Shown: one piece after another, positions 32,064 through 40,028 of the stretch
How the letters are laid out: each line of letters opens with the position of its first letter
Numbering within the stretch: the first letter of the stretch is position 1
Translations under genes and position numbers: made by a program
Notes under the pieces: model-generated
Seen by the model: only the letters and a program-made list of their open reading frames with translations
Database searches by the model: none
What the model was told of the DNA's origin: nothing
Source: JARKQH01 sp964631605
GTDB lineage: Bacteria; Verrucomicrobiota; Verrucomicrobiia; Limisphaerales; UBA8199
Length of the DNA: 42,570 nucleotides
Assembly (NCBI GenBank): GCA_964631605.1
Contig: CAZVYG010000040.1
Location: 1 to 42,570 of the forward strand
Reading direction: 5' to 3'

Positions 32064-34163
32064 ATGAAAGCGATTGTCATGAGGTGGAAGAGGGCGGCCG
32101 GCGCGTGGCGGAGCGAGGCGGGGCGCCGAATGCGGCAGCCCTGGGCCCGGTTGGTCTTTCCTTTGCTAAGCGCGGTGGCGCTGGTGTGGTTCCTGGTTCG
32201 GGTGTTGCCCAAGCCGATCCGGGCGACCTATCCCTGCCAGCGGGCGGCGTTTCCGCTGGCGTCGGCCTTTGTGATCTGGCTGCTGGGCGTCAAGAGCGGC
32301 CTGCTGGCGTGGGTGAGGTGGACGCGGTGGCGAAAGACGTTGCAGCCGGTTGGCGTCGTTTGCGGGGTGGTGGGTTTGTTTGCGCTGATGGCGCTGGCAA
32401 CCGGCGAAGTGGCCAGGCTTTCGGGCCCGCTGTCAGGGCCGCAGAACGCCTGGACTCCGAGCGACCCGCCCAATGCGCCGATGGGGACCGCGAAGGGCAT
32501 TTTTCCGGGGCGTGTGGTTTGGATGCGCGACACGAATGCCACTCCATGGGACGGAACGTCAGGCCACTGGTGGGATGACGAAACGGGAGTCAGGCAGGCG
32601 GCGGTGGACCGGATGCTGGCCGCTTCGCTGCAGGCGTTGACGGGCACGACCAACAATGCCGCGGCGTGGGACCGGGTTTTTCGGCATTTCAACGCCACGC
32701 ACGGGCGGGGGGACGCGGGCTATCGGGCGGGCGAAACCCTTGCGGTGAAGGTCAACTGCAACAACAACTACAGCGGGTATGGCGACGTGGACAATCACAT
32801 TGACGCCGCCCCCCAGTCCGTTCGGGCGCTGTTGCGCCAACTGGTGCGCGAGGCGGGTGTGCCGCAGGAGAACATTGTGGTCTATGAAGCCGTGCGGGTG
32901 GTGCCGGACCGGATTTATGTTCCGTGTCACGCGGAATTTCCGGGGGTGGTGTGGGTGGATTCGCAGGGCAACGGCAGCAACGGCCGGCAGCCGCCCGAGT
33001 GGCATACCAACGCTTTGAACTACTCGACCAACAACACCGGCTGCGGGCGAAACATTCCGGAGCGCGTGTTCCAGGCGACCTACCTGATCAACATGGCGCT
33101 GCTCAAAGGCCACTGGCGGGCCGGGGTGAGCCTGACGGGGAAAAACCATTTCGGTTCGATTGACAAGCCTTACCATACCTACGCGCAGGTTTGGGAGCTG
33201 CCGATGGGGACCTACAGTCCATTTGTGGATTTGCTGGGGGCGCGGGCCCTGGGGGGGAAGACACTGTTATTCATGATTGAGGGGCTCTACGGGGTGCTGG
33301 AGGTGCAATCCTACGTGGACTTTTCCACCGCGGGCTGGACCAACCTGTTTGGCGGGGGATGGTCGGCGAGTTATTTTCTTTCGCTCGATCCGGTGGCGAT
33401 TGATTCCGTCGGCCTGGACTTTCTGCGGTCGGAATTCGGGGACCGGCTGGCGAGCGGTCACAATGCCAACGCCGATAATTATCTGCACGAGGCGGCGCAG
33501 GCGGGCCAGCCGCCCTCGGGCAAGCCCTACCGCCCGGACGGCACGAACCTTTCCAGCCTAGGCGTGCACGAACATTGGAACAACGCCATGCTTCGGCAGT
33601 ACAGTCGCAATTTGGGGGCGACCAACGGGATCGAGCTGGTGAAACTCGAAGCTTCGACCAACCCTGCGGTGGCGATTACCGCCCCGGCAAGCGGGGCGGC
33701 GCTTTGGGGGGTCGGCCCGATCACGGTGCAGGCGGCGGTGGTGGCGGGGGCGTCGCCCGTCAGCTCCGTCAGCTTCTTTGCCAATGGGTCACTGCTGGCC
33801 ACGGCCGGCAGCGGTTCTCGTGAGATTCTGTGGACCAATGCGTCGCCCGGGAACTGGTCGCTCACCGCCGTGGCGACGGATGCCAACCATCATTCCGTCA
33901 CGTCGGAGGTGGTGAGGGTCGTCATTGTTCCGCCGCCTCCGCCGCCGGTCATTTCCCGGTTCGCTCTCAACCACCAGAACCTCGAATTGACGTTCACCAC
34001 CACGGCGGGGAACCGCTACGGTGTCGAGCAGAGCGAGAGCCTCGGGCCGGCTCAATGGATTTCGTCCGGACTGGATCAAGTTGCCACCGGGACATCGTTG
34101 ACGGTGTCGGTGCCGGCGTTGGGCGCGCCGCAGCGGTATTACCGGGTGGTGCTGCTGCCCTGA
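32064..34163 (+). CDS. Membrane-anchored DUF362 protein with Ig-like and C-terminal beta modules
   Basis: 699 residues. The start is supported by GAGGAG upstream. Residues 1-115 are basic with two or three membrane segments (WARLVFPLLSAVALVWFLV, FPLASAFVIWLLGVKSGLLA, GVVCGVVGLFALMALATG). The DUF362 domain follows: LAVKVNCNNNYSGYGDVDN, VRALLRQLVREAGVPQENIV, LINMALLKGHWRAGVSLTGK, NHFGSI, LFMIEGLYGV and LSLDPVAIDSVGLDFLRSE. No ferredoxin cysteines are visible. A bacterial Ig-like domain (ITAPASGAALWGVGPITVQA) and a final module (LELTFTTTAGNRYGVEQSES ending YYRVVLLP) complete it. DUF362 proteins have no established reaction. The 3' end overlaps hpnJ by 25 bases, tail to tail. Confidence 0.82.
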   Translation: MKAIVMRWKRAAGAWRSEAGRRMRQPWARLVFPLLSAVALVWFLVRVLPKPIRATYPCQRAAFPLASAFVIWLLGVKSGLLAWVRWTRWRKTLQPVGVVCGVVGLFALMALATGEVARLSGPLSGPQNAWTPSDPPNAPMGTAKGIFPGRVVWMRDTNATPWDGTSGHWWDDETGVRQAAVDRMLAASLQALTGTTNNAAAWDRVFRHFNATHGRGDAGYRAGETLAVKVNCNNNYSGYGDVDNHIDAAPQSVRALLRQLVREAGVPQENIVVYEAVRVVPDRIYVPCHAEFPGVVWVDSQGNGSNGRQPPEWHTNALNYSTNNTGCGRNIPERVFQATYLINMALLKGHWRAGVSLTGKNHFGSIDKPYHTYAQVWELPMGTYSPFVDLLGARALGGKTLLFMIEGLYGVLEVQSYVDFSTAGWTNLFGGGWSASYFLSLDPVAIDSVGLDFLRSEFGDRLASGHNANADNYLHEAAQAGQPPSGKPYRPDGTNLSSLGVHEHWNNAMLRQYSRNLGATNGIELVKLEASTNPAVAITAPASGAALWGVGPITVQAAVVAGASPVSSVSFFANGSLLATAGSGSREILWTNASPGNWSLTAVATDANHHSVTSEVVRVVIVPPPPPPVISRFALNHQNLELTFTTTAGNRYGVEQSESLGPAQWISSGLDQVATGTSLTVSVPALGAPQRYYRVVLLP

Positions 34164-35662
34164 GAGGGGGTGTTGGACTTTGGGCCGGAGGGGATTGGCC
34201 GACTGGGGTGCGCGCCAAGGGAGGAAGCAGCCGCGGCGGGAGTTTGCCTGCGGTCGTGGAGGCTGCGAAAGAACTCGAAGCCCTCGCGGCAGCGGCGGAC
34301 AAAAACCTGCTTGTCTTCGAGCATGGTTTTGAGGATGCGGAGGATGGGCTTGGGGCGGAGATAATAGGCCCGGTAAAAGCGGTCCACGGACTCGAAAATC
34401 TCCTCCTTGCTCAAGCCGGGATATTCCAGGGCGCATTGTTGGAAGCCGGTTTCTTCAACAAGACCGGTCTGGTCCGGCGTGGTGAACCAGCCATTTTGGC
34501 GGGCCATGTCGAACAGCTCGGTGCCTGGATAGGGCGCCGCCAGGCTGACTTGGACACTGAAGAGGTCCAATTCCTGTGCGAAGCGGATGGTTTGTTCGAT
34601 GGTTTCGCGCGTCTCGACGGGCAGGCCGAGGATAAAGGTGCCGTGGATGCTGACGCCCGCCTGGTGACAGGCTTGGGTGAATCGGCGCATCTCGTCGAGC
34701 GTGACGCCTTTCTTGATATTCTTGAGGATTTGCTCGTTGCCGCTTTCGTAGCCGACCACGAGCAGGCGCAGACCGGCATCGCGGAAGGAGCGCACCGTGT
34801 CGTAATCGAGGTTGGCCCGGCTGTTGCAGCTCCAAGTGAGGCCCAGCGGGGCCAGGCGGCGGGCGATGTCGCGCGCACGCGGGAGGTTTGCCGTAAAAGT
34901 GTCGTCGTCGAAAAAGAACTCCTTCACCTCGGGAAAGAGCCTTTTCAGGTAAGCCATTTCATCGGCCACGTTGGAGGCCGACCGCGCGCGGTATTTGTGG
35001 CCGCCGATGGTTTGGGGCCAAAGGCAGAAGGTGCATTGGGCGGGGCAGCCGCGGCCGGTGTAGAGGCTGAGATAGGGATGGAGGAGGTAACCGATGAAGT
35101 AGTTTTCGATGCGCAGGTCGCGGCGATAGACGTCGGCCACCCAGGGCAGCGCGTCCAGGTCGGGGATGAGTTCCCGCTCGGGATTGTGGTGGATGCGGCC
35201 GTTGGGTTCGCGGTAGGACAGGCCGGCGACGGAGGCCAGGGGCCGGCCCTCGGCGACCTCCTTGCAGGTGAAATCGAATTCCCTGCGTCCCACCCAGTCA
35301 ATCGCGGGGGAGGCCTGGAGCGTTTCGGTCGGGAGCACGGCGGCATGGGCGCCGACGAAACCGATGGTGGTTTCCGGGCGGTTTTGCTTGATGGCCTCGG
35401 CCACGCGGCAATCGTTCCTCAAGGACGGCGTTGAAGTATGGATGATGACGTGGTCAAAACGTCTGGCCTGTTGGAGGCATTCAGCCAGGCCGAGGTGATG
35501 CGGCGGACAGTCCAGCAGTTTGCTGTCCGGGACGAGGGCCGCGGGCTGGGCCAGCCACGTGGGATACCAGAAACTGGTCACCTCCCGCCGCGCCTGGTAG
35601 CGGGACCCGGCGCCACCATCGAATCCGTCAAAGGAGGGCGGAACCAGAAAGAGCGCGCTCAA
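34139..35662 (-). CDS. hpnJ: Hopanoid biosynthesis radical SAM protein HpnJ
   Basis: 507 residues from TTG 35662; no ATG fits, and the protein opens as HpnJ does (FLVPPSFDGFDGGAGSRYQA, SFWYPTWLAQPAALVPDSK). An N-terminal B12-binding-like domain is followed by the radical SAM cluster GRGCPAQCTFC (C206, C210, C213), FFFDDDTFTANL, CNSRANLDY, VVGYESGNEQILKNIKKG and GTFILGLPVETRE. HpnJ is linked by genetics in other bacteria to formation of the bacteriohopanetetrol cyclitol ether head group. The last 30 residues (Ser/Pro-rich) are beyond the usual end and overlap the DUF362 gene. It lies 12 bases after hpnH, so they form one operon. Confidence 0.93.
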   Translation of the reverse strand: MSALFLVPPSFDGFDGGAGSRYQARREVTSFWYPTWLAQPAALVPDSKLLDCPPHHLGLAECLQQARRFDHVIIHTSTPSLRNDCRVAEAIKQNRPETTIGFVGAHAAVLPTETLQASPAIDWVGRREFDFTCKEVAEGRPLASVAGLSYREPNGRIHHNPERELIPDLDALPWVADVYRRDLRIENYFIGYLLHPYLSLYTGRGCPAQCTFCLWPQTIGGHKYRARSASNVADEMAYLKRLFPEVKEFFFDDDTFTANLPRARDIARRLAPLGLTWSCNSRANLDYDTVRSFRDAGLRLLVVGYESGNEQILKNIKKGVTLDEMRRFTQACHQAGVSIHGTFILGLPVETRETIEQTIRFAQELDLFSVQVSLAAPYPGTELFDMARQNGWFTTPDQTGLVEETGFQQCALEYPGLSKEEIFESVDRFYRAYYLRPKPILRILKTMLEDKQVFVRRCREGFEFFRSLHDRRQTPAAAASSLGAHPSRPIPSGPKSNTPSQGSSTTR

Positions 35663-35674
35663 GGCAACCGCAGC

Positions 35675-37078
35675 CTAGGATTGGGAGGAACCGTTTTGGC
35701 GGAGGCGGGCGAGCAACAGCTCGCGCTGCGAGGTTTCACCGTTGCCGCACGAACCGCCTTCGGGGCCGCCGTTGCCATTATTCCGGAAGGCGGACTTGGC
35801 GCCCGCCAGGCCCGTTTTGAGGGCCGCGTTCGCCTCGGCCAGGTGGCCTTTGCCGATCGAGCAACCGTTGAAAGCCTGCACGAGATGGCCGGTTTTCGAG
35901 GGGGCGGGCCGGGGCGAGAAGTTGTATTTGAAGTTTTTCCAATGGTCGCCAGGCTGGTAATTGGTGCCGAGGGCGCCGCTGGGGTCGTAGCCGCAATGGA
36001 CCATGCAGTTTTCGCAGCGCGAGTCGCGCGCGACGCCATTAACCACGCCGTAGCGGTTCCAGTCCACCTGGTCGAGCATGTCCTGATAGCGGGTGTAGTG
36101 GCCGTCCGTCATGAGGTAACAGGGCGCCTTCCAGCCTTTGATGTTGCGCGTCGGGATGGCCCAGGCCGTGCAGGTCAATTCGCGTTTGCCCGCGAGGAAC
36201 TCCTGGTAAACGGGGGTGCCAAAGATCGTGAATCGCTGAGCCCAGTCCTGGATTTTGGCGAACTTCTCGCGGGTGAGGGCGCGGGTGAGGAAGAAATCCT
36301 CGGGTTGCCTGCCCAGGCGGCGAACCATGTCCTGTTTGGCGGCGTCGTAGTCATAGCCGGGGGAGATGGTATGGCCGTCCACTTCGAGGGAGGAAAAGAA
36401 CTCGAACATTTGTTCGAGTTCATGGACATCGGTTTCCTTGTAAACGGTGGTGTTGGTGGCGACCTGGAAGCCGAGGCGTTTGGCGAGGCGAATGGCCGCG
36501 ACGCACTCCTTGAATACGCCTTCGCGTTCCACGATCAAATCATGCGTGTATTCGAGGCCATCCACATGGACGTTCCAATAAAGCCACTGCGTGGGGGCGA
36601 TGACCGGCCGGCCGTCGCTTTTCCCGCGGCGGATGGCGGCGAGGTCCTGGTCGTTGATCAGGTTGTCGGCCAGGAGGCCGGCGAGGAGTTTTTCCTGGCG
36701 GGGGGAATAAATGCTGGCGAGGTAATCCTTGAGCTTTTTGCGCATGAACACGCCGTTGGTGCAGATATAGACGATGCGTCCCTGCCGCAGGAGGCCGGCC
36801 ACCAACTCCTCGATTTTGGGATAAATCAACGGTTCCCCGCCGCAAACCGAGACCATCGGGGCGTCGCATTCGGCCGCCGCCGCCAGGCAATCCTCGAGGG
36901 TCATCATATCCTTGAGGCTGGTGGAGTATTCGCGGATCCGGCCGCAGCCGGTGCAGGTGAGGTTGCAGGTGTGAAGCGGCTCCAATTGGAGCACGAGGGC
37001 AAAGCGGGGCGTGCGCTTCAGTTTGTGCTTGATGATGTGGCGCGCTATTTTGGTCGTCAGGGCAAGCGGAAATCGCAT
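35675..37078 (-). CDS. hpnH: Adenosyl-hopene transferase HpnH (radical SAM)
   Basis: 467 residues from ATG 37078 (MRFPLALTTKIARHIIKHKL, the usual HpnH start). The cluster motif is CNLTCTGCG (C38, C42, C45), then VSVCGGEPLIYPKIEELV, YICTNGVFMRKKL, HVDGLEYTHDLIVEREGVF and TISPGYDYDAA. C-terminal Cys residues in ELTCTAWAIPTRN, KAPCYLMTDGHY and CENCMVHCGYDPSGAL complete the family pattern. HpnH adds the 5'-deoxyadenosyl radical to diploptene, giving adenosylhopane, the first step of extended hopanoids. About 90 residues after FKYNFSP form an extra tail rich in Gly and Ala. It is 50 bases after a small lipoprotein gene and 12 bases before hpnJ. Squalene-hopene cyclase is not in the window. Confidence 0.95.
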   Translation of the reverse strand: MRFPLALTTKIARHIIKHKLKRTPRFALVLQLEPLHTCNLTCTGCGRIREYSTSLKDMMTLEDCLAAAAECDAPMVSVCGGEPLIYPKIEELVAGLLRQGRIVYICTNGVFMRKKLKDYLASIYSPRQEKLLAGLLADNLINDQDLAAIRRGKSDGRPVIAPTQWLYWNVHVDGLEYTHDLIVEREGVFKECVAAIRLAKRLGFQVATNTTVYKETDVHELEQMFEFFSSLEVDGHTISPGYDYDAAKQDMVRRLGRQPEDFFLTRALTREKFAKIQDWAQRFTIFGTPVYQEFLAGKRELTCTAWAIPTRNIKGWKAPCYLMTDGHYTRYQDMLDQVDWNRYGVVNGVARDSRCENCMVHCGYDPSGALGTNYQPGDHWKNFKYNFSPRPAPSKTGHLVQAFNGCSIGKGHLAEANAALKTGLAGAKSAFRNNGNGGPEGGSCGNGETSQRELLLARLRQNGSSQS

Positions 37079-37128
37079 AGGTTGTTGGCGGGGCTGTGCT
37101 CGAGGGTGTTGCCGCGGCGGACCGGGAA

Positions 37129-37329
37129 TCAAAGCCGGGCTACTTGCCGCGGCGCTTCGCCGGCTGGCGAATCGGCTTCCGGTGGCGCCGGGGGCGGTTC
37201 AGCCTTGAGCAGGCCCGGCAGCAGAATGGAGGCGGGAGAGAAGCTGCGGCTTGCCGAGAAGCCGCCGCAGCCGGCAGCCAACCAGGCAAAAAAAGGCAAC
37301 AACGCCCACGCTTTCCAGTTCAATCTCAC
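37129..37329 (-). CDS. Small lipoprotein ahead of hpnH
   Basis: 66 residues from GTG 37329. MRLNWKAWALLPFFAWLAAGC is a complete lipoprotein signal with lipobox LAAGC; the mature part (GGFSASRSFSPASILLPGLL) is Ser-rich and then Pro/Ala/Glu-rich (EPPPAPPEADSPAGEAP). A -35/-10 pair immediately upstream places the transcription start at or near the GTG. The first gene of an operon with hpnH and hpnJ, 50 bases apart from hpnH. I do not know its function; a link to hopanoid-rich membranes is only suggested by position. Confidence 0.68.
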   Translation of the reverse strand: MRLNWKAWALLPFFAWLAAGCGGFSASRSFSPASILLPGLLKAEPPPAPPEADSPAGEAPRQVARL

Positions 37330-37337
37330 TGAAGGAC

Positions 37338-37365
37338 ACTATAAACTTGAATATCGTGCGTGCAA
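37338..37365 (-). promoter_or_regulatory. Promoter of the lipoprotein-hpnH-hpnJ operon
   Basis: Minus strand: TTGCAC (37365-37360), 16-base spacer, TATAGT (37343-37338). The start codon GTG begins nine bases after the -10, so the mRNA would be leaderless or nearly so, matching the lack of a Shine-Dalgarno site. Confidence 0.6.
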
Positions 37366-37412
37366 CCATTAATTGGGGCGGGGACCCGCGAAATGGCCCC
37401 GAACCGACGCTT

Positions 37413-37436
37413 CGGAGCGCGGACCTTGTTGTCCGG
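37413..37436. repeat. Dispersed palindromic element, copy 1
   Basis: CGGAGCGCGGACCTT, then GTT and GTCCGGCC. The CGGAGCGCGGAC(C)TT block recurs at 39993-39971 on the other strand. It lies in the 240-base non-coding gap between the small lipoprotein gene and the TPR gene, where I see no other gene. It resembles short GC-rich repeats I recall from verrucomicrobial genomes. Confidence 0.4.
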
Positions 37437-37571
37437 CCGAGCCCAACGGGACCGGTCGGAGCGGAACCAGGTCCGAAAGGCGCGGTACCGGGGTTCGGCT
37501 CCTGGCACTCTTGCATTCGCCGAGCCTCGAAGAGGTGGAGTTGGCGGGGCGCCCTCCTTCGGGGGCCGGGG

Positions 37572-38312
37572 ATGCTGCTGGCCGCCGCCTGCCTGGGGTG
37601 CTTTTCAGCAGCCGGCACGGACGCGCCTGGCTTTGTGCAACGCGAGTATGCGCAGGCCCGCGAGCGTTACGTCCGGCAGCCAGAGGACCTCGAGGCGGGG
37701 TGGCAGTTTGCGCGCGCCGCGTTTGACCTGGCGGAATACGCCACCAACAACACCGAGCGGGCCGAGTTGGCGGAGTTGGGAATCGCGGCGGCGCGGCAGG
37801 TGCTGGCCCGCGACTCGAATTCCGTGCCCGGCCTGTATTACCTCGGACTGAATCTTGGCCAACTGGCGCGGACCCGGGGCATTGGGGCGTTGAAACTGGT
37901 GGACCAGATGGAGACGTTGTTCAAGCGGGCGTGCGAGCTGGATGCGGGCTTCAACCACGCCGGGCCGGAACGCACCCTTGGGCTGCTTTACCGGGACGCG
38001 CCGCCGATTGCCAGCGTGGGCAGCCGCAGCAAGGCGCGGCATCACCTGCAGCGGGCGGTGGAACTGGCCCCGGGCTACCCCGACAACCGGCTGAACCTGA
38101 TCGAGTCCTATTTGAAGTGGGGTGACCGGAATGGCGCGGTGCGGGAACTCAAGGCCCTTGAGGCGATGTTACCCGAGGCGCGGGAAGCGTTTGCCGGCCC
38201 AGCCTGGGAAGCGAGCTGGAAGGAATGGAACCAGCGCATCGTCCAAGTGCGTCCGAAGGTCGAAAAGCCTCCCCCCTCTCTTCGAACTCCCCGGGGCGAG
38301 CCAGGCGCCTAA
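37572..38312 (+). CDS. TPR-containing exported protein
   Basis: About 246 residues from ATG 37572, which gives a short hydrophobic leader with Cys (MLLAAACLGCFSAAG); an earlier start cannot be excluded because RASKRWSWRGALLRG just before it could be an n-region. The rest is helical with TPR-like repeats: LEAGWQFARAAFDLAEYATN, SVPGLYYLGLNLGQLARTRG, ERTLGLLYRDAPPIASVGS and KARHHLQRAVELAPGYPDN, then NLIESYLKWGDRNGAVREL. The LYRDAP...KARxHLxxAVELAPxYPDNRL block recalls TatT-like lipoproteins of TRAP-type systems. It probably binds partner proteins in the periplasm. It stands alone, convergent with the efflux operon. Confidence 0.75.
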   Translation: MLLAAACLGCFSAAGTDAPGFVQREYAQARERYVRQPEDLEAGWQFARAAFDLAEYATNNTERAELAELGIAAARQVLARDSNSVPGLYYLGLNLGQLARTRGIGALKLVDQMETLFKRACELDAGFNHAGPERTLGLLYRDAPPIASVGSRSKARHHLQRAVELAPGYPDNRLNLIESYLKWGDRNGAVRELKALEAMLPEAREAFAGPAWEASWKEWNQRIVQVRPKVEKPPPSLRTPRGEPGA

Positions 38313-38438
38313 CAGAGCAGGCGGGCGCGGCAGCAGCGTTGGGCGCGGGCGCCCGGCGCAGCCGAGACTTCGGCCAAGCCGGTGGTATTCCCGAGGTTGT
38401 TCAGGAAAGTCTCGTCGCGGAGCGCCTGCGCCGCGGGT

Positions 38439-40028
38439 TCAGGGATTCGCGGCCTGGGCCTGGGCCTGCGGGCCGGGCGCCTGCCAACCACCGCCCAAGG
38501 CGCGGTAAAGTTGGACCACACTCAGGAGCTCGTTGAGTCGGGCCTTGGCCAGCCTCAACTCGGCACTGAACAACTCCTGCTCGTTGTAGAGGACCTCGAG
38601 GTAGCTGGTGACGCCGCCTTCGTAGCGGGTGTTGGCCAGATCAGCCGCGCGGCGATTGGCCTGGGTCAGATCCTCCTGGTGCGCGCGAAATTCCCGCGAG
38701 CGCCGGTAGGCGATGAGGCTGTCGGACACCTCGCGGAAGGAGGTTTGGATCGTCTTCTGGTACAGCGCCACGGCTTCCGCGACTCGGGCTTGGGCCAGTT
38801 TCAAGTTACCGCGCAGGGCGCCGCCGGTGAACAAGGGCAGCGAAACGGTCGGCCCAAACTGCCAGGTGCGGGAGGGGGAGCTGAACAGGTCCGACAGGGC
38901 GAGGGACTGATAGCCATAGAGACCGGTGAGGGTGACCCTGGGAAAGAACGCGGCCTTGGCCTGGCCGACGTCAGCGTTGGCGGCGATGAGTTGTTGTTCC
39001 GCCGTGCGGATGTCCGGCCGGCGCTCGAGCAGTTCGGAGGGCAATCCGGGGGGAACGGAGAGTTCGAGGCTTTGCCGCGCGAAGCCTTCGCCGCGCGGCA
39101 GCGAGCCGGGATTGCGCCCCAGCAGAATGCTGAGTTCATTTTCCTGCTGCTCAATGAGGCGAAGGGTGTCGGCGATGGTAGCCTCCGCGGTGGCGACCAA
39201 AATCTGCGCCTGATGCACGTCCTGCATCGCAGCCACGCCGCCCTCCTCGCGCGCGGTCGTCAGCGCCAGGGAGTTGGTCCGAAGGGCATAGGTGCGTTGG
39301 GCGATCTCCAATTCATAGTCCAGCTCGAGGAGCGTGAGATAAGCCGTGGCGACCTCGGAAACGAGCGTTTGGCGAACCGTCTGTTGCGCGGCGGCGGTGG
39401 CAAGCAGTTGGGCGCGAGCGGCCTCGTTGGCCCGGCGGAGGCGGCCCCAGAGGTCAAGTTCGTAGCCAGCCATCGTGCCGTAAAGGCTCCCATACTCCTG
39501 TTGCGGGTCGGGCCGATTGCCGGACGGACCGTTTTGCGACGTGCGCGCCGTAGTCCAGTCCGCGCCGGCGCCCACCGTGGGCAGCAACTGCGAGCGCGTC
39601 ACGCGCGCCGCCGCCTCAGCCTGCAAGACCCGGGCGGCCGCGATCTGGATATCCCAACTGCTGGTCAGCGCTTGTGCGATGTAAGCCTGAAGTTGCGGAT
39701 CCTTCAGAATCCGCCACCAGCCGAGGTCGGCCAGAGAGTTGGAGGCTGAGAGGTTGGCGGTTTCGGTCGCCGCCGCACGGTAGCTTGACGGCGTGTCCAG
39801 CGCGGGGCGTTGGTAGTCCGGCCCCACCGCGCAGCCGGCCAATGCGGCGAGGAGCCCAGACACGAGAGCGCACCCCATGAAGCGGGGAGCGCGGAGGTTC
39901 GTGCGCTTGAGGCCACGAGGGGAGGAGGACGACTGTGAACCAGGAACCTTTGGGCTGGGGCGGAGGTGACGCGGGCTGAAGTCCGCGCTCCGGCCGAGCT
40001 GGCGCGAAAGCTGAAAAAGCGTTTTCAT
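38439..40028 (-). CDS. RND-type outer-membrane efflux lipoprotein (NodT/OprM family)
   Basis: 529 residues from ATG 40028, which overlaps the RND stop as TGATG. The mature protein starts at the lipobox LAALAGC then AVGPDYQRPALD. Duplicated TolC-like repeats follow: LGWWRILKDPQLQAYIAQAL, YELDLWGRLRRANEAARAQL, LSVPPGLPSELLERRPDIRT, AEQQLIAANADVGQAKAAFF and NTRYEGGVTSYLEVL. It forms the outer-membrane channel of a tripartite pump. Residues 12-43 contain a translated copy of a dispersed palindrome (GRSADFSPRHLRP), giving a 50-residue region before the hydrophobic signal core. ATG 39878 (MGCALVSGLLAALAGC) is a good alternative start, giving 479 residues. Confidence 0.92.
   Translation of the reverse strand: MKTLFQLSRQLGRSADFSPRHLRPSPKVPGSQSSSSPRGLKRTNLRAPRFMGCALVSGLLAALAGCAVGPDYQRPALDTPSSYRAAATETANLSASNSLADLGWWRILKDPQLQAYIAQALTSSWDIQIAAARVLQAEAAARVTRSQLLPTVGAGADWTTARTSQNGPSGNRPDPQQEYGSLYGTMAGYELDLWGRLRRANEAARAQLLATAAAQQTVRQTLVSEVATAYLTLLELDYELEIAQRTYALRTNSLALTTAREEGGVAAMQDVHQAQILVATAEATIADTLRLIEQQENELSILLGRNPGSLPRGEGFARQSLELSVPPGLPSELLERRPDIRTAEQQLIAANADVGQAKAAFFPRVTLTGLYGYQSLALSDLFSSPSRTWQFGPTVSLPLFTGGALRGNLKLAQARVAEAVALYQKTIQTSFREVSDSLIAYRRSREFRAHQEDLTQANRRAADLANTRYEGGVTSYLEVLYNEQELFSAELRLAKARLNELLSVVQLYRALGGGWQAPGPQAQAQAANP
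39967..39993. repeat. Dispersed palindromic element, copy 2, inside the efflux gene
   Basis: GCGGGCTGAAGTCCGCGCTC on the plus strand, with a GCGG[GA]CT..AGTCCGC self-complementary core. On the minus strand it reads CGGAGCGCGGACTT, matching copy 1 at 37413. It is translated in frame as GRSADFSP near the N-terminus of the outer-membrane protein. Confidence 0.45.
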
